A stretch of DNA of 64,000 bases from Bacteroides thetaiotaomicron VPI-5482 (GCF_000011065.1 NC_004663.1:2232001-2296000); one strand, 5' to 3'; numbered from the stretch's first letter, positions 35,883-45,901 are shown. Notes: generated by a model not told the origin, from the letters alone. Numbers and translations: made by a program.

Positions 35883-38800
35883 ATGAGAATTACTTACAAC
35901 GACAAATTGAACAAGCTGCTAAACCCCTATTTGGAGAGTTTACTAAAGGAAAAATCAAGCCTGGAGCCGGAAACGCTTACCCTGTTCGACCTATTCATGG
36001 AGGATTTGGACATGGGAGGACGGTATGGTATATTCAGTGAGATACTGGAACCTCGTCTGGAGGAGATCATCCGGGAAGAAAACATCGAAAGCATTGCCAA
36101 TCTGATGGATGGCAGACTTAACACGCTGTTCCGCTATATGTTGGGCGACGAATTCGCCGGACTGTTCCATACTTATCTGCAACTCGAAGCACGCTGTCCG
36201 CATACCATCGGATACGACCGGCGCGCCCAGCGTTCCGCCCATCCGTCCAATCATCTGGACCATGCCAGAGACGCATGGCTACAGTTTTTAAAGTTACGCG
36301 CTACCGGATTTTCAGTGGAAGCGATCTTAAAAGGAGGAAATACACCCGAAGATACAGAAGAATTCAGCGGCTATATGAACTCTTCCTACTGGCTGGCCGC
36401 ACAAATAGCGCAAGGTAACGAAAAAGTAATCGAATACCTGAATCAGGTACTGACCAGCGAAAACAATGTCCACCGCCTGCAACGCTGGTATCTCCACGCC
36501 ATCGCCATCAGCGGACACCGCCCGCTGTTGGAACTGGAAGGCAAACTGCTGCTGGCAGCCAAGCTACAAGAAGGACTGCGCCAAGCCATCGTGGAAACGA
36601 TGGACGAAGGATGTCCCGAAAGTTACCTCTACCTGTTCTCCATCATCTACAACAACGGACTGCAACGTTTTGCCTCCGTCAAGCGAAGCATCGCCGTATG
36701 CACCGGAATCGGCGAACAGGACAGCAGCGAACGGATTACCAACAAGTATGTCGAACTGATCTGGAATTTCCTGAATCATCCCGAAACAGCCCGCAATACC
36801 CTGCAAAGCAAGGATACAGTCGAACTTTATCTGGCTTTGTGGAGCATCGGATTCTATGATACGGACGAGATCAGAGCCATCGTACCGGACATCATCCGAA
36901 AGGGAGCCAAGCATCAGATACAGACGTTACTGTACTTCCTGCGCTGCACGCAATCGTCTCAGATGAATCATCTGATCAGCAAAGACGCATTCGAAGTGTG
37001 GCACGACGATCCGAAAGTGGTGGCGGCTATCCTTCCTCTTTATATGGACGGGCTTTATCTAAGCCGATACAGCGATAACAAGGAAGCTCCCACACTCAGC
37101 GATTATTTTGAAACGCCGGAAGAGGCGGTCCGTCACTACGGATATCTGAAACAAGTCTACCAGTCTATTTCCGCCAAGGAAGTCTATTCGTCTTATGTAT
37201 TCCCGTGGGATTGTGTGGTGCTCACCCGTTCGGATGTAGTCCTCAAAATGGCGTACATCGCATGGATGACCAACGATATCCGGCTGAGAGAGGAACTTTG
37301 CACGTATCTTCCCGCGCTCGAATCTTACAACCGTGCCAGCTATATCGGAATCGTCCTGGCCCGTACCGAAAGCAAGGTGGAGCAGGAATATGTGCTGCAA
37401 TCACTCGGAGACCGTTCGGCAGACATACGGGATGAAGCATACAAAGTATTGTCCGAAATGTCCCTGTCCCCCGAACAGTATCAGCATATAGAAGAACTGC
37501 TCCGTTTCAAATATAGCGAGATGCGTATCAATGCCATCAATCTGCTGATGAAACAGCCGGAAGCACAGCTGGCAGCCAGTATCCGCCGATTGCTGAGCGA
37601 CAAGAATGCCGAGCGCCGCCTTGCCGGACTGGATATGATGAAGAGCATCCGCAACGTCGATTTCCTGAAAGACAGTTATCAGAAACTCCTGTCCACCGTC
37701 AGAGAGATTCAGAAGCCGAACGCCAAAGAAAAGATTCTGATCGAATCGCTGATCGGAGACGGTACGGAACAGAGCCCGACAAGTAACTATACCCGAGAGA
37801 ATGGCTTCGGGCTATACGATCCGGCGCTTGAAGTCAGCCTGCCTCCGATTACTCCCGATGCCGGATTCAATGTGAAGAAAGCATTTGAGTTTATTCGTTT
37901 AGGAAAAGCCAAAGCGATCTTCGACAAGCTGAACAAATACATCGAAAAGCATAAAGAAGACGAGTTCACGGATAAATACGGTGAAGTACGTCTGGTGGGC
38001 AACAGTGTCTTACTGAACTGGTACAAGCACTACGACGGACTGAGCGAACTCGGACTTCCGGAACTCTGGCTGAATTTCTATCAACAGGAAATCGGCAGTT
38101 ACGACAAATTGCTGATGATGAAGTTCATGCTGGCCTCTACCGGAGCACCCAACGAAATAGAAGAGGACGAAGACGATGAATTTGACGAAGAAGAACAGGA
38201 AGACAAGGAAGCCGCCATCCAATCGCTCAACACGTTCGAACCGCTTATCAATAAGATGTATGCAGGCTTCACTTACCGCGGGCTGCAAAAGTCGCTCCGC
38301 AAGCTGACCTATTACAGGCAGATAGAAGATATTATCGACGGACTGGCACATGAATACAGAAACGAGGCAACTTATCAGCAGTTCTCCGTCAATATGCTTT
38401 TGCAGTTGCTTCCTCTGCTCAATACGAAGAATATCTTCCGTCAATACACCAATAAGCATACATGGCTCAGAGACAAGCAGGAATATGGAGCAAGGGAGAT
38501 CGTTTACCCGATACACAACAACAAGTTCGTACGATTCTGGCTCGATGCGCCTCAGCATCCCATCAATGACGCTCTCTTCACCCGTTATTTCACCGTACGG
38601 TACCAGCTCTACAAGCTCACCAACTATATGGAGCATACGCCCGAACTGGAAGAAACGGATGTCTACCTGCAAAGCATGGACTTTGCCCACGCATGGATGC
38701 TGGGACTGATTCCTACCGAAGAAATATACCGGGAACTGATGGGACGTGTCAACTCGCCCACACGCATCAAAGATATCACTTCGGCACTGGACGAGCGCAA

Positions 38801-40913
38801 CCACTCCCTCTTCCATTCACTGACCCAGAAAGTAGTGAACCGAATTCTGGAAATAGAATTGCAGCGGGGAGATTCCGAGACTCAGGTCACCCGTCTGGCG
38901 GAAGAGCTTCACCGCGTCTACGGAGCAGAAACACTGATCCGTATCCTGCAAGCGTTCGGCAAAGACACCTTCATACGTGACAGTTACAACTGGCGCAACA
39001 CCAAACGGGGAGTATTGAGCAGCCTGCTCCATGCCTGCTACCCGTCTCCGGACGACGACAGCGATACACTCAAAAGCCTCGCCAGTCAGGCCGACATCAG
39101 CCATATACGACTGGTGGAAGCTGCCATGTTCGCCCCGCAATGGCTGGAACTCACCGAAAAAGCGACCGGATGGAAAGGACTGGAAAGCGCCGCTTACTAC
39201 TTCCATGCCCATACCAGCGAGTGTTTCGACGACAAGAAGAAAGCGATCATCGCCCGATATACCCCGATTGCCATAGAAGACCTTCAGGAAGGTGCTTTTG
39301 ACATCGACTGGTTCAAGGAAGCCTACAAAGCCATCGGCAAGGAACGCTTTGAAGTAGTGTACAATGCAGCCAAATATATTTCATTAAGCAACACCCATAC
39401 CCGCGCCCGTAAATTTGCCGATGCCGTCAACGGCAAGACCAAAGCGGCAGACGCGAAGAAAGAAATCATAGCGAAGCGAAATAAAGACTTACTGATGAGC
39501 TACGGCCTTATCCCGCTGGGCCGGAAGGCCGACAAGGAATTACTCGAACGCTATCAGTTCTTGCAAAAGTTCCTGAAAGAAAGCAAGGAATTTGGTGCAC
39601 AGAGACAGGAAAGTGAAAAGAAAGCCGTCGCCATCGCCCTGCAAAACCTGGCACGCAACTCCGGTTACGGAGACGTCACCCGTCTGACATGGAGCATGGA
39701 AACGGAACTGATCAAGGAGATCACTCCTTACCTGACCCCCAAAGAAATAGAAGGCGTGGAAGTCTATGTGCAAGTCAACAATGAGGGCAAACCGGAAATC
39801 AAACAAGTAAGAGCCGGAAAAGAGCTGAACAGCCTGCCTCCCAAACTGAAAAAGCACCCATACGTGGAAGAGCTGAAAGCGGTACACAAAATACTGAAAG
39901 ACCAGCACGCCCGTTCCCGCGTCATGCTCGAACAGGCAATGGAGGACTGTACCCGTTTTAAGGAAAACGAACTGCGCAAGCTGATGAAGAATCCGGTTAT
40001 CTGGCCGCTACTGAGAAACCTGGTCTTTACCAGCAACGGCAGAACAGGCTTCTACACCGACGGACTATTGATAACGGCAGACGGCATCTGTCTTCCGCTC
40101 ACTTCGAAAGATGAACTACGTATCGCCCATCCTACAGACCTGTATGCGAGCGGCAACTGGCATGCTTATCAGAAGTTCCTGTTTGACAAAGCCATCCGCC
40201 AGCCTTTCAAGCAGGTATTCCGAGAATTGTACATCCCGACAACGGAAGAGGAAAGCGCTACGCAATCCCGCCGTTATGCCGGAAATCAGATTCAACCGCA
40301 GAAAACGGTTGCCGTACTGAAAGGACGCCGCTGGGTAGCCGATTACGAAGACGGACTTCAGAAGATATACTATAAAGAGAATATTATTGCCACGATTTAT
40401 GCGATGGCGGACTGGTTCTCTCCTGCCGACATCGAAGCTCCCACGCTGGAATTTGTCTGCTTCCATAATCGCAAGGATTATAAGCCGATGAAGATTTCAG
40501 AGATTCCACCTGTTGTCTTCTCCGAAGTGATGAGGGATGTAGACCTCGCCGTCAGTGTGGCTCACGCCGGAAGTGTCGATCCGGAAACCAGCCATTCCAC
40601 CATCGAGATGCGCCGTGCATTGGTAGAACTCACCCTGCCCCTGTTCCACTTCAGCAACGTCAGGGTGAAAGGGAACTTTGCATACATCGAAGGTAAGCTG
40701 GGCAAATACAACATTCATTTGGGCAGCGGTGTTATCCATAAAGAAGGCGGTGCACAAATAGCCGTTCTTCCGGTACACTCGCAAAGTCGCGGACGACTGT
40801 TCCTGCCTTTTGTGGATGAAGACCCGAAAACAGCGGAGATACTGACGAAAATCATCTTCTTCGCAGAGGATGATAAAATAAAAGACCCGAGTATTCTAAA
40901 CCAAATCAAATAG
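35883..40913 (+). CDS. Giant DUF4132 protein (MolR-like, HEAT-type repeats)
   Basis: A 1676-residue cytoplasmic protein, the largest in the window. The N-terminal two thirds are helical with HEAT-like pairs (for example RSADIRDEAYKVLSEM, EMRINAINLLMKQP, NAERRLAGLDMMKSI near residues 505-580). There is an acidic patch near 755-780 (EEDEDDEFDEEEQEDKE). The C-terminal part (about 1200-1676) carries what I recognise as DUF4132, with WSMETELI, RRWVADYEDGLQKIYYKEN, PVVFSEVMRDVDLAVSVA and a final VLPVHSQSRGRLFLPF. Function is unknown; the E. coli relative is annotated MolR on weak grounds. It lies in a run with a rhomboid protease and a methionine sulfoxide reductase. Confidence 0.78.
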   Translation: MRITYNDKLNKLLNPYLESLLKEKSSLEPETLTLFDLFMEDLDMGGRYGIFSEILEPRLEEIIREENIESIANLMDGRLNTLFRYMLGDEFAGLFHTYLQLEARCPHTIGYDRRAQRSAHPSNHLDHARDAWLQFLKLRATGFSVEAILKGGNTPEDTEEFSGYMNSSYWLAAQIAQGNEKVIEYLNQVLTSENNVHRLQRWYLHAIAISGHRPLLELEGKLLLAAKLQEGLRQAIVETMDEGCPESYLYLFSIIYNNGLQRFASVKRSIAVCTGIGEQDSSERITNKYVELIWNFLNHPETARNTLQSKDTVELYLALWSIGFYDTDEIRAIVPDIIRKGAKHQIQTLLYFLRCTQSSQMNHLISKDAFEVWHDDPKVVAAILPLYMDGLYLSRYSDNKEAPTLSDYFETPEEAVRHYGYLKQVYQSISAKEVYSSYVFPWDCVVLTRSDVVLKMAYIAWMTNDIRLREELCTYLPALESYNRASYIGIVLARTESKVEQEYVLQSLGDRSADIRDEAYKVLSEMSLSPEQYQHIEELLRFKYSEMRINAINLLMKQPEAQLAASIRRLLSDKNAERRLAGLDMMKSIRNVDFLKDSYQKLLSTVREIQKPNAKEKILIESLIGDGTEQSPTSNYTRENGFGLYDPALEVSLPPITPDAGFNVKKAFEFIRLGKAKAIFDKLNKYIEKHKEDEFTDKYGEVRLVGNSVLLNWYKHYDGLSELGLPELWLNFYQQEIGSYDKLLMMKFMLASTGAPNEIEEDEDDEFDEEEQEDKEAAIQSLNTFEPLINKMYAGFTYRGLQKSLRKLTYYRQIEDIIDGLAHEYRNEATYQQFSVNMLLQLLPLLNTKNIFRQYTNKHTWLRDKQEYGAREIVYPIHNNKFVRFWLDAPQHPINDALFTRYFTVRYQLYKLTNYMEHTPELEETDVYLQSMDFAHAWMLGLIPTEEIYRELMGRVNSPTRIKDITSALDERNHSLFHSLTQKVVNRILEIELQRGDSETQVTRLAEELHRVYGAETLIRILQAFGKDTFIRDSYNWRNTKRGVLSSLLHACYPSPDDDSDTLKSLASQADISHIRLVEAAMFAPQWLELTEKATGWKGLESAAYYFHAHTSECFDDKKKAIIARYTPIAIEDLQEGAFDIDWFKEAYKAIGKERFEVVYNAAKYISLSNTHTRARKFADAVNGKTKAADAKKEIIAKRNKDLLMSYGLIPLGRKADKELLERYQFLQKFLKESKEFGAQRQESEKKAVAIALQNLARNSGYGDVTRLTWSMETELIKEITPYLTPKEIEGVEVYVQVNNEGKPEIKQVRAGKELNSLPPKLKKHPYVEELKAVHKILKDQHARSRVMLEQAMEDCTRFKENELRKLMKNPVIWPLLRNLVFTSNGRTGFYTDGLLITADGICLPLTSKDELRIAHPTDLYASGNWHAYQKFLFDKAIRQPFKQVFRELYIPTTEEESATQSRRYAGNQIQPQKTVAVLKGRRWVADYEDGLQKIYYKENIIATIYAMADWFSPADIEAPTLEFVCFHNRKDYKPMKISEIPPVVFSEVMRDVDLAVSVAHAGSVDPETSHSTIEMRRALVELTLPLFHFSNVRVKGNFAYIEGKLGKYNIHLGSGVIHKEGGAQIAVLPVHSQSRGRLFLPFVDEDPKTAEILTKIIFFAEDDKIKDPSILNQIK

Positions 40914-40921
40914 AAACAGAG

Positions 40922-41392
40922 ATGGCAGAAAATTTACTGATCCACACTGGTAATAAAGAAGAGAAATATCGTGAACTGCTTCCACAGCTACAAGCATTGG
41001 TAAGCTCGGAAACGAATCGTATCGCCAATCTGGCAAATATTGCCGCCGCACTGAAGCAGACTTTCCACTTTTTCTGGGTCGGCTTTTATCTGGTGGAAGG
41101 CAACGAACTCGTATTGGCACCGTTTCAAGGTCCCATCGCCTGTACACGCATTCGTTTCGGCAGAGGAGTCTGCGGCACGGCATGGAAGGAAGCGCAGACG
41201 CTGATTGTTCCTGATGTAGAGCAGTTTCCCGGTCACATAGCCTGCAGTTCCGATTCCAAATCGGAGATAGTAGTACCTATTATAAAAGAAGGAAACGTCA
41301 TCGGAGTGCTGGATATAGACAGCGATACACCGGACAGCTTTGATGAAACGGACGCACGCTATCTGGAAGAAATCTGCACGTACATCGGATAG
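40922..41392 (+). CDS. msrC: Free methionine-(R)-sulfoxide reductase (GAF domain)
   Basis: A 156-residue single GAF-domain enzyme that reduces free methionine-R-sulfoxide. Three cysteines sit at 74 (PIACTRI), 84 (GVCGTAW) and 108 (HIACSSD), the same spacing (10 and 24) as the catalytic and resolving Cys 84, 94 and 118 of the E. coli enzyme. GVLDIDSD follows near the C-terminus. It starts 8 bases after the DUF4132 gene, so it is the last gene of that unit. Confidence 0.92.
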   Translation: MAENLLIHTGNKEEKYRELLPQLQALVSSETNRIANLANIAAALKQTFHFFWVGFYLVEGNELVLAPFQGPIACTRIRFGRGVCGTAWKEAQTLIVPDVEQFPGHIACSSDSKSEIVVPIIKEGNVIGVLDIDSDTPDSFDETDARYLEEICTYIG

Positions 41393-41420
41393 TTTTCTTT
41401 GTACTGTACCGCCCGAATAA

Positions 41421-41509
41421 AACAGAGGCTCTGTTCACGTAGATCAGAGCCTCTGTTTGCTATAAATAGAGCCTTCGTTTGCACCAAACAGAGGCTTCGT
41501 TTTTTCACC
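41421..41509. terminator. 22-bp tandem repeats acting as a two-way terminator
   Basis: Four units beginning AGAG(G/C)C at 41424, 41446, 41468 and 41490, period exactly 22. The first two pair as a perfect 13-bp hairpin (AACAGAGGCTCTG), and the last ends in a T run. It lies between the convergent msrC and cbpM genes and covers the cbpM stop. Confidence 0.7.
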
Positions 41510-41828
41510 AGTCCGCTTCTTCTATTTCCCTTTCCCGAAACAACAGAAGTTGCTTGCGGAGGGAAGTAATTTCACGCCTCATATCGTCCATTCTTTCCAG
41601 CATATGATGAATGGCGTCAATGCCTTCCATATTGATGGATAAGTCATAGTACATCCGGCTATAACGTTCCACGTTCGGAAGTTCGGAGACAAGCAGATAA
41701 TGCTTTCCGGCTTCGGTACGTACATTAATCAAACCACCTTCTTCCAGCATCTCAATGAATGAAGGTTCAATATGACACTTCTGACAGTATTCACTGACAA
41801 TAATTAATTCGGTCTGCATAGTGCTCAT
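41505..41828 (-). CDS. cbpM: Chaperone modulator CbpM-like protein
   Basis: A 107-residue MerR-like helix protein (CQKCHIEPSFIEMLEEGGLI, then a C-terminal coiled coil MLERMDDMRREITSLRKQL). CbpM proteins bind the J domain of CbpA and inhibit it. It follows the cbpA-like gene by 5 bases on the same strand, the standard arrangement. Confidence 0.85.
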   Translation of the reverse strand: MSTMQTELIIVSEYCQKCHIEPSFIEMLEEGGLINVRTEAGKHYLLVSELPNVERYSRMYYDLSINMEGIDAIHHMLERMDDMRREITSLRKQLLLFREREIEEADW

Positions 41829-41833
41829 TCATT

Positions 41834-42799
41834 TTAGTTCATACTCTGTAATTGACGGAACAACTCCTTCTGCGCTTCTGTCAGATTCGTCGGAATCTTG
41901 ACGGAATAGGTAACAATCAAGTCACCGAATTGTCCTTCTTTCTTATAGACCGGGAATCCCTTGCCTTTCAGACGTACTTTCGTACCGTTCTGAGTCTCCG
42001 GTTTGATCTTCAGTTTCACTTTACCGTCCAGCGTGTCAACGACTTTATCACCACCCAATACAGCAGTATAAAGGTCTACTTCCACGTCTACGTACAAGTC
42101 ATCGCCCAAGCGCTTGAATACAGGGTCTTCGGCAATGACGAAAGTGATATACAAGTCACCGGCCGGACCTCCGTTCACACCTTCAGCTCCGTAACCTTTC
42201 AGTTTAATCACCTGCCCGTCGGCCACGCCTGCGGGAATCGTAATACGTACTTGTTTACCATTGACAGTCAATATCTGTTTATGCGTCTGAGCAGCATCAC
42301 GCAGTGAAAGATGAAGCTCCGCATTAAAGTCCTGTCCACGGAATCCGGCAGAGCTTTGTCCTCTGCCCCGATGCCCGAACATCGATTCGAAGAAATCGGA
42401 GAAACCACCGGCATTACCTCCGGAGAATCCTTTGCCACCGTCGGACGAATACCAATACGTTCCGTCACCATCAGAGAATCCCTGACCGCCACCACCGAAT
42501 CCGCCGAAGCCTCCGGCACCGCCAAAGCCACCGGCTTGCTGCCGCGCTTTTTTCTGAGCTTCAAACTCATCGGCATGTTTCCAATGCTCCCCATACTCGT
42601 CATACTTCTTACGCTTCTCAGGGTCACTCAGTACTTCATTGGCTTCATTGATTTCCTGAAACTTGTCCTTCGCACTTGGGTCATTAGGGTTCAGGTCAGG
42701 ATGATACTTCCGGGCCAACTTACGAAAAGCCTTCTTTATATCATCCTGAGAAGCACTTTTGTCAACTCCAAGAATCTTATAATAATCTATATAAGCCAT
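41834..42799 (-). CDS. cbpA: CbpA-type DnaJ co-chaperone
   Basis: A 321-residue class II J protein. J domain (1-65) with the HPD motif in KYHPDLNP, a Gly/Phe-rich linker (about 90-140), then the two C-terminal beta-sandwich substrate-binding domains and a C-terminal dimerisation helix. The zinc-finger of true DnaJ is absent. It activates DnaK; the partner CbpM is encoded next. Confidence 0.92.
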   Translation of the reverse strand: MAYIDYYKILGVDKSASQDDIKKAFRKLARKYHPDLNPNDPSAKDKFQEINEANEVLSDPEKRKKYDEYGEHWKHADEFEAQKKARQQAGGFGGAGGFGGFGGGGQGFSDGDGTYWYSSDGGKGFSGGNAGGFSDFFESMFGHRGRGQSSAGFRGQDFNAELHLSLRDAAQTHKQILTVNGKQVRITIPAGVADGQVIKLKGYGAEGVNGGPAGDLYITFVIAEDPVFKRLGDDLYVDVEVDLYTAVLGGDKVVDTLDGKVKLKIKPETQNGTKVRLKGKGFPVYKKEGQFGDLIVTYSVKIPTNLTEAQKELFRQLQSMN

Positions 42800-42884
42800 G
42801 TTTTATGAATTTAATCGTTCATACTTTTATATCGCAAATAACACGCCAATCATGCTTTTGGATATAAGAATTAACAAGGATTAA

Positions 42885-43013
42885 TGAATAAGTAATAGGT
42901 AATAAGTAATAGGTAATAATCGTAGCTTCGTATAGCCTTGCCTGTACGGCTACGGTGTATTACTTATTACCTATTACTTATTACCTATTACCTAATACTT
43001 AATACCTAATACT
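42885..43013. repeat. Long AT-rich cruciform built from TAATAGG/TAATAAG heptamer-type repeats
   Basis: Left arm 42892-42919 alternates TAATAGG and TAATAAG; the right arm 42963-42991 is its complement, with an inner GTAGC/GCTAC stem in the loop. Further degenerate units (TACCTAATACTTAA) continue to 43013 over the 3' end of the eptA-like gene. It may terminate that minus-strand unit. Confidence 0.75.
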
Positions 43014-44695
43014 TGACATTTCTGGAAGTCAGGCTGTTTCATTCCCAGATCATCCAAGGGGCGTGGTTCGTTATGATCATTCAGATATACTCTCGGCTTC
43101 ATGGTGTAAAGAGGGCTGACTACAGATGAGGAATCGTTGCGGTAAGAAGTTTGCACTCCCCCCAGTTCCAGCATGGTAGGAAAGAATGAACGGCTGGAAG
43201 ATAGGTCCTTATCCTTATTCTTGGTCACGGTTTGCCAATGTTCGGGATAAGCTTCCCGATAGGTGTCGGACATCCATATCAGAAACGGAACATGAAGCTG
43301 ATAGTAAGAAGGAACCGGAGAAGCATGAAGGAACAGATGACGGGAATCGTCAAAAATATCCTCTCCATGATCGGAGGTGTAGAGCATTGCAGCATCCACA
43401 TGCTGTTCTTCGAGCATATGAATCAGACGTGACAGAAAGCTATCTGTATAGCGGATGGTGTTATCGTAAGCATTCACCAGGTTATCACGGTACTTCACTT
43501 CCGCTTCTACCGGATAATCGGGCAGAAAGAAAGCGTCTTCCGACGGATAACGTTCACGATAATTGAAATGTGAGCCGTATGTGTGAAGTACGATAAACTG
43601 TTTCTGATTTCCCTTGGATAATTCTTTCGCTACTAATGCCAGCAGTTCATCATCAGAAGGATTGTAGGCGGAATCCAGCGAATCTTCTTTTATAAAATCG
43701 AATGTATCGGCTTCCTTTCCGAAGAAATCGATAAAGGAATGATTATAGCGCTGGTTGGAGAAAAAGGCTGTCTGATAACCTGCCTCCTTAAAGGCCGTGA
43801 TGATTCCTTTTTGATGGTAAATGGAGTCGAAGTTACAGGCTGTAATATCGGACATCAGCATGGGTACGCTTTTATGGGTGGTATTCGACTCCGTCAGGAC
43901 TTTGGAGAAAGCAACAATTCCCGGTTGACGGGACAGAAGCGGATTCGTCTCCCGCTCATATCCGTAGAGTTGCCAGTTCAATGCGCGGGAAGTCTCTCCC
44001 ACTACCATTACATACACTTCACGCTTGTCCACCGGATGAGTGGCTTGGGCATGGAAAGTAAAATCTTTCGAGGTATGATGGTAATTTTGCGTCAATGCCG
44101 TCCGTTGAAAAGCAAGTCCCACATTATAGCATACATTGAGAGGATAAAGATCGGATTTCAGTTCATAGCGGGAGTCTTCCCAGTAAGCTCCGCCCAGGGC
44201 GAGAAGAGAGATTCCAAGCAGGATGAACGCTCTCTTCCGTTCTCTGCGAATAAATGCCACAGAAAGCCGGCGCTTGCGGATAATTGAAATCATGCCCAAT
44301 ATCAGGGCAGGAATGTAAAGTATGACTACGGTGACTATGGCCGGCAATAAGTTGTCCAGCAACTCCATCGCTTCACTCGAATTGGTGGTTACCAGATTTA
44401 GAAACATATCTACAGCGATGATGGACTGTCCGAACAGATAAAGCAGCACAATCTGAAAGGCGCCGAAAAACAGGAAGATGAACAAAATCCATAGCATCTT
44501 GCCACAGTTGCGGGACAAAGTCATCAGCAGATAGTAACAGGCTAAAGGCAACAAGACATTGCTTACCTTCGCCATCAACGGTAAGGGTTCTGTGAAACCC
44601 AGAACGATGTTGGGCATTATCAGGATGATCAGGAACAGGTAAAACAAGTGTTCCTGATTTTCAAACCATTTCTTTATGTTCTTAAAAAGCTTCAT
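42992..44695 (-). CDS. Lipid A phosphoethanolamine transferase-type sulfatase-fold enzyme (EptA-like)
   Basis: A 567-residue inner-membrane protein. Five hydrophobic segments fill residues 1-200, followed by a periplasmic alkaline-phosphatase-like domain with VVGETSRALNWQLYGY (nucleophilic Thr), SDHGEDIFDD (metal ligands) and HVPFLIW. These are the marks of phosphoethanolamine transferases that modify lipid A or other glycans. The start at 44695 (MKLFKNIKKW) overlaps the end of the upstream barrel gene by 14 bases; a longer start at 44731 is less likely. The acceptor is not shown by the sequence. Confidence 0.85.
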   Translation of the reverse strand: MKLFKNIKKWFENQEHLFYLFLIILIMPNIVLGFTEPLPLMAKVSNVLLPLACYYLLMTLSRNCGKMLWILFIFLFFGAFQIVLLYLFGQSIIAVDMFLNLVTTNSSEAMELLDNLLPAIVTVVILYIPALILGMISIIRKRRLSVAFIRRERKRAFILLGISLLALGGAYWEDSRYELKSDLYPLNVCYNVGLAFQRTALTQNYHHTSKDFTFHAQATHPVDKREVYVMVVGETSRALNWQLYGYERETNPLLSRQPGIVAFSKVLTESNTTHKSVPMLMSDITACNFDSIYHQKGIITAFKEAGYQTAFFSNQRYNHSFIDFFGKEADTFDFIKEDSLDSAYNPSDDELLALVAKELSKGNQKQFIVLHTYGSHFNYRERYPSEDAFFLPDYPVEAEVKYRDNLVNAYDNTIRYTDSFLSRLIHMLEEQHVDAAMLYTSDHGEDIFDDSRHLFLHASPVPSYYQLHVPFLIWMSDTYREAYPEHWQTVTKNKDKDLSSSRSFFPTMLELGGVQTSYRNDSSSVVSPLYTMKPRVYLNDHNEPRPLDDLGMKQPDFQKCQVLGIKY

Positions 44696-45878
44696 TGATA
44701 TTAAATATAAATCCGGTCTGGTGCTTGCCAAACCCTAAATCCAAACGTACATTTACTCTCTTCTTAAATTCCCAGCGATAGCCGAAACCATAATTGGGAA
44801 GGATATGCTTCGGCGTAAAGTCGGAGAAGCGCGGAAATACAGTTCCCGCTCCTGCCCATACAGCCACTCCGTTTCGTTTCCATATATGCTGACGGAGTTC
44901 TATCTGTGCATCCATCGCACACTTATCACGATAACGCCCTTCATAATAACCACGCATTGAGTAAGAACTTCCGAGGGTTGCCATCAATCCCCACGGAGGA
45001 TTGCCATAGTTCAGTAAAGTGTGAAACTGTCCTGCAAGGACTCCGCCTTTCCATACCGGATGGTAATAGCTGGTTGTCAGTTCCGTACTGCTAAACGCAT
45101 ATTTATTACCGAGAAAAGCCGGACTAAACCGTTGGTCTATCCGCAAGTAATATCCCTGATAGGCATTGGTCAGAAAATCACGGGAGTCATAAAGAAGGGA
45201 AAGGCCGAGACTCGTATTTGTAGTGCGTGCCGACATTCCTTCCCAGAGTTCCGGTTTCTCAAAGTCGCGCCCGTCTATATAATCGAATACAGCCATCGGT
45301 CCGATATAGAAACTTTTCGCTACACGAAACATGAAGTCGACTTTCACTTGTGCCTGAAAGCGTTTGTAGTCGCTTTCATTATCAGAGTTCGCCCCATTAT
45401 CATATCCCCTTCCCCAATAAAGACTGGGGAAAGAATAAAAATAAAGATTATAATTCAACCGGTATTTCTCTTGCGGAAACAGGTGATTGCCTCTTACTCC
45501 CAACAGATAAAAACCAACAGTAGAGACATCTCCATAAAGAGAAACATTCGAAGGGGGAAGGATCGAATCATTGCGATCTGTACGATACAGCCCCGCCGCC
45601 ACCAATCCAAGACCGAATTTAGTATCACTGGAATAATGAGGACCGCCAATCACACTGAAATCGAACTTTTTATTTTTCTTTTCCTTATTGGCGTCATTAA
45701 AATAATCAAGAAACTTCTTGAAAAAACCGCGCTTTGTCTGAAGCGAGTCTGAGGTTGCCACAGAGACAGAATCTATCGGCACATCTTTGCCCATAGAATC
45801 AGTCTGCGCACTTATAGTGGTTTGTGTCAACAACAATAGCGCCAATAATACAAGTCCGTTTCGTCTAGCATCCATCAT
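44682..45878 (-). CDS. BamA/TamA-family outer membrane barrel protein
   Basis: A 398-residue protein with signal peptide (ending ISAQ) and a 16-strand-type Omp85 barrel: GGPHYSSDTKFGLGLVAAGLY, LGLSLLYDSRD, SSYSMRGYYEGRYRDK (the conserved RGY/F motif of loop L6) and a C-terminal GFIFNINEAF. No POTRA repeats precede the barrel, so it is smaller than BamA and may not act in protein assembly. An exact TAACTTTG promoter box supports the start at 45878 over 45890. It is co-translated with the EptA-like gene. Confidence 0.85.
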   Translation of the reverse strand: MMDARRNGLVLLALLLLTQTTISAQTDSMGKDVPIDSVSVATSDSLQTKRGFFKKFLDYFNDANKEKKNKKFDFSVIGGPHYSSDTKFGLGLVAAGLYRTDRNDSILPPSNVSLYGDVSTVGFYLLGVRGNHLFPQEKYRLNYNLYFYSFPSLYWGRGYDNGANSDNESDYKRFQAQVKVDFMFRVAKSFYIGPMAVFDYIDGRDFEKPELWEGMSARTTNTSLGLSLLYDSRDFLTNAYQGYYLRIDQRFSPAFLGNKYAFSSTELTTSYYHPVWKGGVLAGQFHTLLNYGNPPWGLMATLGSSYSMRGYYEGRYRDKCAMDAQIELRQHIWKRNGVAVWAGAGTVFPRFSDFTPKHILPNYGFGYRWEFKKRVNVRLDLGFGKHQTGFIFNINEAF

Positions 45879-45901
45879 AACAAGAAGCAATATTACGGGG
45901 A

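Noticed and set aside
38010..38816. 268-codon minus-strand frame within the DUF4132 gene
   Set aside because: Antisense shadow of a well-supported coding region, with no recognisable protein features.
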